Counted from the first letter of the stretch, positions 7,458-16,951 are shown. The stretch: DNA of 36,247 nucleotides from CAZNYG01 sp964577205 (GCA_964577205.1 CAZNYG010000012.1:1-36247); one strand, 5' to 3'. Numbers and translations are program-made. The notes: a model not told the origin generated them from the letters alone.

Positions 7458-9311
7458 ATGCTGCGCGTTGAAAATCTTTCCAAATCATACGGGGCTCAGG
7501 TACTGTTCAACGACCTGAGCTTTACTGTCAATGACGGCGAACGCGTCGGCCTGGTGGGACGCAACGGGAACGGCAAGACGACGCTGTTCAACATGCTGCT
7601 GGGGCGGGTTGAACCGGACGGCGGGAGCGTTTCTGTGCCGGCCGACTACCGCATCGGGCATCTTGAACAGCATCTGAAGTTCACACGGGACACCGTCCTC
7701 GCCGAGGGCTGTCTCGGCCTGCCCGAGGGGGAAAAGGACGACCACTGGAAAGCGGAGAAGATACTGTCCGGGCTGGGCTTCCCGCGCGCCGACATGTTGC
7801 GGCATCCGTCGGAATTCTCAGGCGGATTCCAGATACGGCTGAACCTGGCCAAAGTGCTGGTCTCGCGCCCGAACCTTTTGCTTCTCGACGAACCCAACAA
7901 TTATCTCGATATCGTCGCCATCCGCTGGCTCACCGGCTTTCTGCGCGCGTGGAAGGGAGAGCTCATGCTGATAACGCATGACCGCCGCTTCATGGACAGC
8001 GTGGTCACACATGTGATCGCGCTCCACCGGCAGAAAGCGCGCAAGATAACGGGCGGCACGGAGAAAATGTACGACCAGATCGCCCAGGACGAGGAGATCT
8101 ACGAAAAGACGCGTCTTAACGACGAGAAAAAACGCAGGCAGACCGAGCTGTTCATCCGGCGGTTCCGCGCCAAGGCGCGCCTCGGCGGGCTGGTGCAGTC
8201 GCGCGTCAAGTGCCTGGCGAAACAGGAGAAGAAGGATTCTCTCGAAAAAGTCGGATCCCTGGAATTTTCGTTCAGCGGCATACCCTTTCCCGGCGCCCAG
8301 ATGATGAGCATATACAACCTGCGGTTCGGCTACGATGCCGCTAAACCGCTTATTGACGGCATTTCATTTTCCGTCGGGCGCGGCGAGCGTATCGGGGTCA
8401 TCGGCAGGAACGGCAGGGGGAAATCGACTCTTTTGCGCCTTCTCGCGGGAGAACTTCACCCTCAGGCGGGATCGATAAAAACGCATCCCGAGCTCAGGTC
8501 CGGTTATTTCGCCCAGACGAACGTGGCTCGGCTTAACGAACAGAAAACGGTCTTTGAAGAGATCATGGCTGCCGATCCCGACGCGTTACCGCAGCGGGCG
8601 CGCAACATCGCCGGGGCGCTGATGTTCGGCGGCGACCTGATGCTGAAAACAGTCGGCGTGCTGTCGGGCGGGGAACGGAACCGCGTGCTGCTCGGCAAAC
8701 TGCTGATGACGCCCGCCCACCTGCTTATTCTCGACGAACCGACGAACCACCTTGACATGGAGTCCTGCGACGCGCTGATCGAAGCCGCCGGCGATTTCGA
8801 AGGGTCGCTGGTCATGGTGACGCACAATGAAATGCTTCTTCACGCGCTTGCGGACCGGCTGATCATTTTCGACGACGGGCGCGTCACCTTGTTCGAGGGC
8901 ACTTACCGCGAATTCCTCGAGCAGGAAGGCTGGGCGGACGAAAAGGACGAAAACCGGGACAAGGGGCCCGGCGCGGGGAAGGATGGCCGCCGGCTCATCA
9001 AGCAGAAAAAAGCGGCGCTGCTCCAGGAACGTTCGCGCTCGCTCCGTCCTTATGAAGAAGAGATAATGACGCTGGAAGCCGCGATCACTTCTCTTGAGAA
9101 CGAACTGGACGAGGCGAACGAGCTGATGGTGAAAGCTTCGATGGAACAGGACAAGGCCGCGCTCGCGGAACTGCCGAAAAAATGCCGGCTTCTCCGGCCG
9201 CGGATCGAGGGACTGTACGACCGCCTGGACCGCGCGACGAAGGGACTTGAAGGCCTTAACGCGGCCTACCGGGAAAAGCTGGAGGCCCTGTCCCTGCCGC
9301 CCGGCGACTGA
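7458..9311 (+). CDS. ABC-F family ATPase
   Basis: A 617-residue protein with two ABC ATPase domains and no membrane segments. Domain 1 has GRNGNGKTT near residue 36, SGGFQIRLN near 121 and LLLDEPNNYLDI near 140. Domain 2 has GRNGRGKST near 317, LSGGERNR near 406 and LLILDEPTNHLDM near 426. The C-terminal 110 residues are a charged coiled coil, recalling the Uup branch. ABC-F proteins act on the ribosome (EttA, Uup and resistance types); the exact subgroup cannot be told by eye. The signature glutamines and glutamates are intact, so it should be an active ATPase. Confidence 0.88.
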   Translation: MLRVENLSKSYGAQVLFNDLSFTVNDGERVGLVGRNGNGKTTLFNMLLGRVEPDGGSVSVPADYRIGHLEQHLKFTRDTVLAEGCLGLPEGEKDDHWKAEKILSGLGFPRADMLRHPSEFSGGFQIRLNLAKVLVSRPNLLLLDEPNNYLDIVAIRWLTGFLRAWKGELMLITHDRRFMDSVVTHVIALHRQKARKITGGTEKMYDQIAQDEEIYEKTRLNDEKKRRQTELFIRRFRAKARLGGLVQSRVKCLAKQEKKDSLEKVGSLEFSFSGIPFPGAQMMSIYNLRFGYDAAKPLIDGISFSVGRGERIGVIGRNGRGKSTLLRLLAGELHPQAGSIKTHPELRSGYFAQTNVARLNEQKTVFEEIMAADPDALPQRARNIAGALMFGGDLMLKTVGVLSGGERNRVLLGKLLMTPAHLLILDEPTNHLDMESCDALIEAAGDFEGSLVMVTHNEMLLHALADRLIIFDDGRVTLFEGTYREFLEQEGWADEKDENRDKGPGAGKDGRRLIKQKKAALLQERSRSLRPYEEEIMTLEAAITSLENELDEANELMVKASMEQDKAALAELPKKCRLLRPRIEGLYDRLDRATKGLEGLNAAYREKLEALSLPPGD

Positions 9312-9379
9312 TAATTTCCGTAATGTTGAAAAAATTTGTACAATGTTCATGTAAGGATCAACGGATAACGAGGACAAAG

Positions 9380-11298
<1,919 letters not shown>

Positions 11299-11302
<4 letters not shown>

Positions 11303-11410
11303 AGTGTAAAGTGAAAAATGTAAAGTGAATAACGAAAGTCAACGGCAATTTAATTCTCGGTGTTGGATGTAGATCGTCTTTTTCATTTTTAGCTTTACAC
11401 TTTTCATTAC
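11299..11410. repeat. intergenic inverted repeat with 7-bp words
   Basis: The left arm (11299-11339) is six consecutive heptamers beginning GTAAAGT, GTAAAGT, GAAAAAT, GTAAAGT. The right arm (11378-11410) is the facing complement, also in 7-bp steps. About 24 of 28 positions pair, around a loop of roughly 50 nt. The left arm starts on the glgB stop codon. No poly-T end is seen. Confidence 0.75.
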
Positions 11411-11497
11411 CTTTCCTTTCTTGGCAAACATATTGCATATTATTTCGTTGAGACCTGATGCAACTGCTTCTGGCTTTTACGGAAGGAGGAGAATGAT

Positions 11498-11710
11498 ATG
11501 GGTATCAATGAACGAATGGTTGAAAGCAGGGAAAATATCGCTGACCACGAAGGGACCGCTGTTATCTGCTGGCTTAAGGAAGAGAGATCTTCCGAGCCAC
11601 AAAAAATACAAAATGGCGATCCGGCGATCGTAAAACAGTTTGGGGACAGCGTGCGTATAATCAACGAGTATATCGAAAAACCAGGGGCAGAGAAGGCGGT
11701 TCTAAGATAA
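11498..11710 (+). CDS. 70-aa orphan protein of unknown function
   Basis: This frame starts at ATG 11498 eight bases after a strong ribosome site (GGAAGGAGG, 11481-11489) and is followed 37 bases later by a rho-independent terminator, so it looks like a genuine one-gene unit. The product is soluble, mixed-charge and slightly acidic, with one Cys and no signal peptide or membrane segment. I recognise no family. An overlapping frame from 11421 lacks a placed ribosome site and is less likely. Confidence 0.6.
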   Translation: MGINERMVESRENIADHEGTAVICWLKEERSSEPQKIQNGDPAIVKQFGDSVRIINEYIEKPGAEKAVLR

Positions 11711-11747
11711 TTGCCAGGCATGTAAACAAAAAACAATTGAGAAATGA

Positions 11748-11785
11748 GCCTCCTGAAGAAAAAATTCGGAGGTTTTTATTTTTGT
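11748..11785 (+). terminator. rho-independent terminator after the 70-aa gene
   Basis: GCCTCC (11748-11753) pairs with GGAGGT (11768-11773), with an inner GAA/TTC extension and an A-rich loop. It is followed by TTTTTATTTTTT. Confidence 0.8.
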
Positions 11786-11857
11786 CTTTTTCGACGAGAA
11801 AAGACTCTATAGATAGCAGATAACGCTACAAAACAGCAAAAGATAGTAAAAAAAGAC

Positions 11858-11886
11858 TTGCACTTTTTTTAAAGATGATGTACAAT
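11858..11886 (+). promoter_or_regulatory. strong sigma70-type promoter
   Basis: TTGCAC (11858-11863) and TACAAT (11881-11886) are spaced by exactly 17 nt in an AT-rich tract. Transcription is expected to begin near 11893. No ribosome site or convincing ORF follows, so the product is probably a non-coding RNA. Confidence 0.65.
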
Positions 11887-11892
11887 TAAAGT

Positions 11893-12173
11893 GTCAAATG
11901 AGGAAACACATTGTATTTGCTGAACAGTACCGCTGTTTTTTAAAGGCCACTAAAATCGTCGTTAAAAAGGACGATCGACCAACAGCATGGAGTACGAAAT
12001 CAGCAGCATATTCATCATCACTTCCCTTACCTTTGCGGCTTCCCGACCGCCCGTTCCCCCGCATACCGCAAGAAGCCACGAAATCCCCTTTTTTATCATA
12101 AATCGATCGAAGCGCAGCCCCCGTAACGCATCCAAAAATTAACCGGAGAATTTTGCTTATTTCCCCGGTTTTT
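11893..12173 (+). ncRNA. candidate small RNA or leader of about 280 nt with alternative hairpins
   Basis: The unit is bounded by a good promoter and a terminator and contains no well-supported gene; a 67-codon frame from ATG 11898 has no ribosome site and unnatural composition. Structure is visible. AACAG (11923-11927) pairs with CTGTT (11933-11937) ahead of a T run, a small terminator-like hairpin. The same GCTGTT can instead pair with AACAGC (11981-11986), enclosing a perfect ATCGTC/GACGAT hairpin (11955-11975). Such exclusive pairings are typical of attenuators. I recognise no known RNA family. The call rests on signals only. Confidence 0.35.
12141..12173. terminator. bidirectional terminator
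   Basis: AACCGG (12141-12146) pairs with CCGGTT (12165-12170), extended inward by GAA/TTC. On the + strand it ends in TTTTT. On the - strand AATTTTT follows. It could close the + strand small-RNA unit and the - strand reading frame at 12157-12462, which converge here. Confidence 0.65.
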
Positions 12174-12462
12174 CATTGCCAGACAGCTCCAGCGCAGCGT
12201 AGAGCGTCTTACCCTGGATCGTTATTGCGTCGAAAGGATAATAACGGAAAAACGGGCGGCTGAAGCTCGCCTCTACGCGAAAAAGAAAATGCGATCCGTT
12301 TGGGATTTCTGAATAAAAGCAGCTCACCGCTTGCGTAGCGCCGGTTTCAAATGCGCGACATCGCCGATAAATCGGCCCGCTACAAAAGTGTTGGTCAAAA
12401 GTATATTGCGTGCTGTCATTCTTAACTTTATCCAAGCTCCAGCGCAGCGACGAGCGTCTCAT
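12157..12462 (-). pseudogene. doubtful minus-strand frame, possible gene remnant
   Basis: A 101-codon frame on the - strand ends at a terminator. Its C-terminal part (RVEASFSRPFF, then TLYAALELSGNEK) has coding-like character, while its N-terminal part looks random. The C-terminal words recur as TLVAALELG at the end of another short - strand frame near 12435, because the DNA beneath them is a duplicated repeat (12184-12210 and 12435-12461). There is no ribosome site. It may be a decayed gene end or chance coding in repeat DNA. Confidence 0.2.
12184..12461. repeat. pair of direct repeats flanking a nested palindrome
   Basis: The sequence AGCTCCAGCGCAGCG followed by a variable dinucleotide and GAGCGTCT occurs at about 12184-12210 and again at 12435-12461. 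Between them, GTAGCG (12335-12340) faces CGCTAC (12378-12383), and inside lies the near-continuous dyad GCCGAT-AA-ATCGGC (12363-12376). This is typical of REP-like extragenic repeats. No gene is supported here. Confidence 0.55.
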
Positions 12463-12490
12463 CTTGTTTTAAATGTCTTTTGTCGTTGAT

Positions 12491-12852
12491 GCGGAATGTG
12501 GTACGGTACTGACAACTTAGGAAGGGTTCAGTCATCCCAGTTTGTGCAGGGATGACGCCGAAGGGAAACCATAGGTTTCCCTTGGGGAACACCGAGCGGA
12601 GCATTTCCCCTCGGAGCGAGGCAATCACGCGTAAGCGGGATTAGTTCCGCGAATGCGGAATGTGGTACGGTACTGACAACTTAGGAAGGGTTCAGTCATC
12701 CCAGTTTNNNNNNNNNNNNNNNNNNNNNNNNNNNNNNNNNNNNNNNNNNNNNNNNNNNNNNNNNNNNNNNNNNNNNNNNNNNNNNNNNNNNNNNNNNNNN
12801 NNNNNNNCTCGGAGCGAGGCAATCACGCGTAAGCGGGATTAGTTCCGCGAAT
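12491..12852. repeat. 164-bp tandem repeat, interrupted by an assembly gap
   Basis: The word GCGGAATG recurs at 12491, 12655 and 12853. The first unit (12491-12654) is complete. The second is present as its first 53 bases before the N run and its last 45 bases after it, identical by eye. Each unit holds several hairpins: GTCATCCC/GGGATGAC, GGGAAACC/GGTTTCCC, CTCG/CGAG, CGC/GCG, and TTCCGC/GCGGAA across the unit junction. The copy number is unknown because the gap sits inside the array. Confidence 0.85.
12708..12807. other. assembly gap (100 N)
   Basis: Exactly 100 N, a conventional placeholder length, lies inside the tandem repeat. The true size cannot be read from it; one missing repeat segment would be about 66 bp. 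Confidence 0.95.
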
Positions 12853-12882
12853 GCGGAATGTGACATAAGGGAGGTGATACTA

Positions 12883-12945
12883 ATGGCAGCGAAGAAACCT
12901 GCAAAGAAGAGCGCGAAGAAAAAGGCAACAAAGAAGAAAAAATAA
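12883..12945 (+). CDS. 20-aa lysine/alanine-rich micro-protein, histone H1-tail-like
   Basis: ATG 12883 opens 20 codons, of which 11 are Lys and 5 Ala, with KKPAKK-type spacing as in H1-like bacterial nucleoid proteins. The ribosome site GGAGGTGAT (12870-12878) matches the 16S 3' end almost perfectly and is ideally placed, and a 21-bp terminator follows within 20 bases. Such signals argue for high expression. Role is inferred: binding of DNA or RNA by charge. It could also be the surviving tail of a longer lysine-rich protein. It begins only 30 bases after the tandem repeat, and no promoter is visible in the readable sequence, so transcription may start within the repeat or the gap. Confidence 0.6.
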   Translation: MAAKKPAKKSAKKKATKKKK

Positions 12946-12964
12946 GAGCGCTTCTTCTCTTTTT

Positions 12965-13020
12965 GCAGGAGCCGGCCGTGGTTGCATCGAGCAACCATAG
13001 CCGGCTCCTGCGTTTTTTTT
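12965..13020 (+). terminator. very strong rho-independent terminator
   Basis: A 12-bp GC-rich perfect stem (12965-12976 with 13000-13011) is extended by a one-base mismatch and eight more pairs (12978-12985 with 12991-12998) around an ATCGA loop. G and eight T follow. It terminates the lysine-rich micro-gene. Confidence 0.95.
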
Positions 13021-13073
13021 GGGAGTGTCCCCGCATCCTGAGCGTTCTTGCTCTCCACATTCTCAGCAGAAAA

Positions 13074-13148
13074 TGATACAATTAACGGTACGAAGCGGCA
13101 TGTAAAAGGAGCGTGATGCGCCACGGTGCTCCATTTTCCCCGCAGTGA
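13074..13148 (+). promoter_or_regulatory. extended -10 promoter and 10-codon leader ORF before the PilZ gene
   Basis: TGATACAAT (13074-13082) is an extended -10 element; no good -35 box is seen. Downstream, AAAAGGAG (13104-13111) serves an ATG at 13116 that opens a 10-codon frame ending with TGA at 13146-13148, four bases before the PilZ ATG. The PilZ gene itself has only a weak ribosome site, so the leader peptide may couple its translation. Confidence 0.4.
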
Positions 13149-13152
13149 GACG

Positions 13153-13563
13153 ATGAAATACACGAGGTGCCTGTCGGACATCCCGGTCGACGTCCGCAGG
13201 GAAACTGCAGCTTTATGTTCCGGGCAGGGATTGCGCAATATCAGTTACGGCGGCCTGTGTTTTACCTCGGTAGCTATGCTGAAAAAAGACGCGCTACTTT
13301 CGGTGTCGATCATGGCGGTTCACCCGGCGTTCCGGAGCAGAGCGCGTGTGGCATGGTGCGCCCCTTCGGGAAAACGGTACGTGGTCGGTCTCGAGTTCCT
13401 CGACGCAAATAATGAAGCGCGCGCCGTTCTTATGGAACAGGTTTTAGATATCGAGGGATACAGGAACGGTGTTTTTCGCAAGACCGGAATCCGGCTTACC
13501 GGCGAACAGGCTGCCGATGAATGGCGCCGGCAGCATGAAGAGTACTTCAATTTCACAGAATAA
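13153..13563 (+). CDS. PilZ domain protein
   Basis: The 136-residue product reads as a single PilZ domain: an N-terminal KYTRCLSDIPVDVRRE, then LRNISYGGLCF (the N/D-x-S-x-x-G motif) near residue 29 and RARVAWCAPSGKRYVVGLEF near residue 65. PilZ domains bind cyclic di-GMP through an RxxxR motif plus NxSxxG; the first half is present only as RCLSD...VRRE, so binding is likely but not certain. ATG 13153 is chosen because the domain starts immediately. The stop overlaps the ATG of the protease gene (TAATG), so both are translationally coupled, which may link membrane-protein turnover to the second messenger. Confidence 0.75.
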   Translation: MKYTRCLSDIPVDVRRETAALCSGQGLRNISYGGLCFTSVAMLKKDALLSVSIMAVHPAFRSRARVAWCAPSGKRYVVGLEFLDANNEARAVLMEQVLDIEGYRNGVFRKTGIRLTGEQAADEWRRQHEEYFNFTE

Positions 13564-14825
13564 TGGGATCATCCGCTGATATCTTCCTGATAATCGTCCT
13601 TGCCGCAATGACGGGCAGCTGGCTGTTGACCGTCATCATCGAGCGGCTCAATCTGAGTTGCGCGAGATCATCGCTTCCAGAAGAGTTCGCCGGCCTGTAT
13701 GACGCGGAGAAATACCGCGTCTCACAGGAGTACCTGCGGACGAATACCCGGTTCCGCCTGTTATACGACACCCTTTTCACCGGGGCCGCCATAGCGTTCA
13801 TCCTGGCAGGCGGCTTTAACGTTGTGGATCGATTTGCCCGCGGGACCGGGCATGGCGAGATCGTCAACGGCCTGATCTTCGCCGGCATTCTGTCGTTGAT
13901 GGCGTTCGTATTTCGTCTTCCTTTTAACGTGTACCGCACTTTCGTCATAGAAGAGAAGTTCGGGTTCAACCGGACGACCGTCAGAACGTTCATCGCGGAC
14001 ACGCTGAAGGGGCTTGCCCTCGCGGCAGCGCTTGGCGGCCTTGTTTTCGCCGGCCTTACCTGGTTCTTCCTCGTTTTCGGGACGAACGCGTGGTGGTACA
14101 GCTGGATCGCGGTCACTGTATTCGAACTGGCGGTGACGTTCATCGCGCCGGTCGTCATACTTCCCCTGTTCAACAAGTTCATCCCTCTTGAAAACGGTGA
14201 ACTGAAAACGGCGGTGGAAACGTACGCGCGCAAAGAGAATTTCAAAATGAAGGGGCTCTTCAAGATGGACGGCTCGCGCCGTTCCACGAAGTCCAACGCG
14301 TTCTTTACCGGGTACGGCCGTTTCCGCCGCATCGCGCTTTTTGACACGCTCATAGCCCGCCATACCGTCGACGAGCTGGTATCGATCCTCGCGCACGAAA
14401 TGGGTCATTACAGGAAACTCCATATTCAGAAAAGCATCCTGCTGTCGATCATGTCCACCGGGCTGATGCTGTTCATCCTTTCCCTTTTCATCCACAGTCC
14501 AGGGCTGTCCGCCGCGTTCCGCATGGAAAACATGTCCGTGTACGCGGGGATAGTCTTTTTCGGTTTTCTATATTCCCCGCTGAGTTTCCTCATTTCCATC
14601 TGGGGGAACATCCTGTCCCGGAAACACGAATACGAAGCCGACGCCTATGCCGCGCTGACGTACGGGAAACCCGGCGCCATGATCGACGCGCTGAAAAAGC
14701 TCAGCGTGGACAACCTGTCCAACCTGACGCCGCATCCGGCGAAGGTCTTTCTCGAATATTCGCATCCCCCGGTGCTGGAGAGGATAAAAGCCATCAAGGC
14801 ACTGAACTGCCGGGGATCTTTTTAA
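13563..14825 (+). CDS. M48 family Ste24-like membrane metalloprotease
   Basis: A 420-residue homologue of the CAAX prenyl protease 1 (Ste24) group. The zinc motif HEMGH lies at about residue 278, with the third ligand region EYEADAYAA near residue 355. Several hydrophobic segments (residues about 5-25, 65-90, 100-125, 150-180, 190-215, 300-325 and 335-360) make it a polytopic membrane protein with an internal catalytic site. Bacterial members probably cleave membrane or misfolded proteins. The ATG overlaps the PilZ stop and has no ribosome site of its own. Confidence 0.88.
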   Translation: MGSSADIFLIIVLAAMTGSWLLTVIIERLNLSCARSSLPEEFAGLYDAEKYRVSQEYLRTNTRFRLLYDTLFTGAAIAFILAGGFNVVDRFARGTGHGEIVNGLIFAGILSLMAFVFRLPFNVYRTFVIEEKFGFNRTTVRTFIADTLKGLALAAALGGLVFAGLTWFFLVFGTNAWWYSWIAVTVFELAVTFIAPVVILPLFNKFIPLENGELKTAVETYARKENFKMKGLFKMDGSRRSTKSNAFFTGYGRFRRIALFDTLIARHTVDELVSILAHEMGHYRKLHIQKSILLSIMSTGLMLFILSLFIHSPGLSAAFRMENMSVYAGIVFFGFLYSPLSFLISIWGNILSRKHEYEADAYAALTYGKPGAMIDALKKLSVDNLSNLTPHPAKVFLEYSHPPVLERIKAIKALNCRGSF

Positions 14826-14882
14826 GGTTTGGACCTTCTCTAATGAACCAATGGACGCCGTTATTAATATGAGGTGAAACGA

Positions 14883-15911
14883 ATGGATGAATTGATGAAA
14901 CAGATATTGAATGCCGCCGGCATATCGGGGCATGAGGGCCAAATCGGGGCATTGCTCGCCAATGAACTGAAAAAGAGCTGCGAAGAGGTACGGACAGATC
15001 TTTTCGGCAACGTCATCGCCAGGAAGGGTTCCGGCGGGAAAAGGATAATGATCGCCGCCCACATGGATGAGATAGGCCTCATGGTAAAGCATATATCCAA
15101 GGAAGGCTTCATTTATTTCATCAAGGTTGGCGGCATCGACGACCGTGTGCTCGTCGGCCAGCGGGTGATCATCAAGGGGGAAAAAGGGGACGTGCAGGGT
15201 ATACTCGGGCTCAAGCCTCCGCACCTTCAGAAAGAAGAAGAAAGGAAAAAACCGGTCAAATACGAAGATATGTTCATCGATATCGGCGCCTCGTCCCGGG
15301 AAGAGGCGTTCGCGAGGGTGTCCCTCGGCGACCAGGTGATTTTTGAGCCGAACGCTGGCGTCCTGAACGGAAAGTTCTGTTACGGTAAGGCAGTCGACAA
15401 CCGCGTAGGCTGCTACGCGCTTTTGAAGATAATGGAACGGATCAGCGTAAACGCCGAAGTATACGCGGTCATGACCGCGCAGGAAGAAGTGGGGCTCAAA
15501 GGCGGGCGCACCGCGTCGTTCCGCATAGATCCGGATTTCGCGCTTGCCGTTGATACCACGATCGCCGGGGACACCCCCCAGATAAAAGAGACGGAATCGT
15601 CCCTGAAACTCGGGGCGGGCGTGGCGGTGACCATCATCGAGGCGTCGGGGCGCGGGGTCATGGTCAGCGAACCTGTGAAGAAGCTCATCCTTGACGCCGC
15701 GCGGGACAACAAAATACGCCACCAGATGGATATCATCGAGGGCGGCATGACCGACGGCGCGGTGATCCATATCAACCGGGAAGGCATTCCAACCGGCGTG
15801 CTGAGCATTCCCACGCGCTACATTCACTCGCCGACCGCGGTCTTTCATGAAGACGACGTCCAGTCCGCGATAGACCTTGCCGTCAAAGTCATAGAGAAAG
15901 TCTGCGAGTGA
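14883..15911 (+). CDS. M42 family aminopeptidase
   Basis: A 342-residue dinuclear metallo-aminopeptidase (glutamyl aminopeptidase/TET type). Metal and catalytic residues are visible in AAHMDEIGLM near residue 59, GKAVDNRVGC near 168, the catalytic glutamate pair in TAQEEVGLKGG near 200, AVDTTIAGD near 222 and the last ligand in PTRYIHSPT near 308. It would trim peptides in the cytoplasm. ATG 14883 is used because GAGGTGA is five bases upstream; the frame also opens at GTG 14874, which lies inside that ribosome site. A heptamer-type hairpin follows the gene. Confidence 0.9.
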   Translation: MDELMKQILNAAGISGHEGQIGALLANELKKSCEEVRTDLFGNVIARKGSGGKRIMIAAHMDEIGLMVKHISKEGFIYFIKVGGIDDRVLVGQRVIIKGEKGDVQGILGLKPPHLQKEEERKKPVKYEDMFIDIGASSREEAFARVSLGDQVIFEPNAGVLNGKFCYGKAVDNRVGCYALLKIMERISVNAEVYAVMTAQEEVGLKGGRTASFRIDPDFALAVDTTIAGDTPQIKETESSLKLGAGVAVTIIEASGRGVMVSEPVKKLILDAARDNKIRHQMDIIEGGMTDGAVIHINREGIPTGVLSIPTRYIHSPTAVFHEDDVQSAIDLAVKVIEKVCE

Positions 15912-15914
15912 ATC

Positions 15915-16073
15915 AAAAGTGAAAAATGAAAAGTGCAAAATGAAATACCGATCCATTATCGACGATATTAGTGGAGTCCATCCGTTACTGACAACCGCAA
16001 GACATGGGCGCAGGCCGCTTTCGCGGGAATGACACCTGAAATCTCTTTGAATTGATCCGGTCTTTCATTTTAC
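15915..16073. repeat. intergenic inverted repeat with 7-bp words, enclosing a REP-like element
   Basis: Heptamers AAAAGTG, AAAAATG, AAAAGTG, CAAAATG run from 15915. The end of this arm (15936-15953) pairs with 16054-16073, about 16 of 18 positions. The loop of about 100 nt contains a REP-like half, GTCATTCCCGCGAAAGCGG, on the - strand (about 16014-16033). The right arm ends two bases before the start codon of the next gene. Confidence 0.7.
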
Positions 16074-16074
16074 A

Positions 16075-16908
16075 ATGTCCCTCAATATCTGTGTCCTTGC
16101 CAGCGGAAGCAGCGGGAATGCCACCGCGTTATGGAACGAAGACGGGGGCGTTCTTATAGATTTCGGCTGTTCGCGGAAATATATGGAGGCCGTGCTCGGG
16201 TCCATCGGGTTCCCTCCGGCCAGGATCAGCGGCATCGTGGTGACCCACGGGCACAGCGACCATGTCGCTCCGGGCTCCGTACTTTTCGCGCGCAGCCACA
16301 ATGTTCCGTTCTATATGCACCAGTCGACGTACCGGTCCCTGTGCCGCGGCAGGGTATCGGGACGGTTCGGCGCGCTGGACTGGAACCTGGTGCGACATCA
16401 CTCCTGCCATCCTTTCACGGTGGGGCCGTTCTCCGTCTTTCCGTTCCCCACCTGGCATACGACCGACGGGGCTTCTTTCGGGTTCTCGCTCGAATGCATG
16501 CATAACGAGGAATCGTTCCGCATCGGTTATATAACGGATACGGGTAAAGTGGATGACGGCATGGTCCAGGCGCTGGCCGGATGCAGGGTTCTGATCATGG
16601 AGGCGAACCATGATCCGGAACTGGTGGCCGCGAGCTTCCGCCATCGCGCGAACAAGGAATGGGTGCTGAGCGACCACGGGCACATGAACAACCTTGACGC
16701 CGCCGATGCCGTCGCGCGTATCCGCCGCTGTCCGCCCGGAGGGAACGCTTTGAAGTACGTCTTTCTTGCCCATATAAGCAGGGACCACAATACGGTGGCG
16801 CGCGCGATGGGCCAGGTACGTTCGGCGCTGGACGGGGCCGGCATGGGGGATATCCGTCTCATACCCACGTATCACAGGCGTAAAAGCGCGGTGCTGAAAG
16901 TAACGTGA
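16075..16908 (+). CDS. metallo-beta-lactamase fold hydrolase, WalJ/YycJ-like
   Basis: A 277-residue MBL-fold protein. It begins with LASGSSGNAT as in WalJ/YycJ exonuclease-like proteins. Metal ligands are visible in VTHGHSDHV near residue 59, GYITDTGKV near 150, LMEANHD near 174 and DHGHMNN near 200. WalJ-type enzymes are proposed 5'-3' double-stranded DNA exonucleases or cell-wall regulators. The start at ATG 16075 fits the family but has no ribosome site, and the hairpin arm immediately upstream would contain the initiation region, so translation may depend on structure. Confidence 0.8.
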   Translation: MSLNICVLASGSSGNATALWNEDGGVLIDFGCSRKYMEAVLGSIGFPPARISGIVVTHGHSDHVAPGSVLFARSHNVPFYMHQSTYRSLCRGRVSGRFGALDWNLVRHHSCHPFTVGPFSVFPFPTWHTTDGASFGFSLECMHNEESFRIGYITDTGKVDDGMVQALAGCRVLIMEANHDPELVAASFRHRANKEWVLSDHGHMNNLDAADAVARIRRCPPGGNALKYVFLAHISRDHNTVARAMGQVRSALDGAGMGDIRLIPTYHRRKSAVLKVT

Positions 16909-16922
16909 GCGATAGAGCGCCA

Positions 16923-16951
16923 TTTACAAAAGACTCCGAGAAGTATAAAAT
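16923..16951 (+). promoter_or_regulatory. putative promoter of the zinc-ribbon gene
   Basis: TTTACA (16923-16928) and TAAAAT (16946-16951) are 17 nt apart; an overlapping TATAAA at 16944 gives a 15-nt spacer. A transcript would start near 16958, about 90 nt before the gene. Confidence 0.4.

Noticed and set aside
9325..9344. Promoter before glgB (TTGAAA and TACAAT)
   Set aside because: The two boxes are only 8 nt apart and no better -35 is present, though the TACAAT alone could be a weak -10.
11421..11633. Overlapping 70-codon frame
   Set aside because: The competing frame at 11498 has the strong, correctly spaced ribosome site and more natural composition.
12696..13238. Minus-strand frame running through the N gap
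   Set aside because: It depends on unknown bases and lies opposite the lysine-rich micro-gene, a terminator and the PilZ start.
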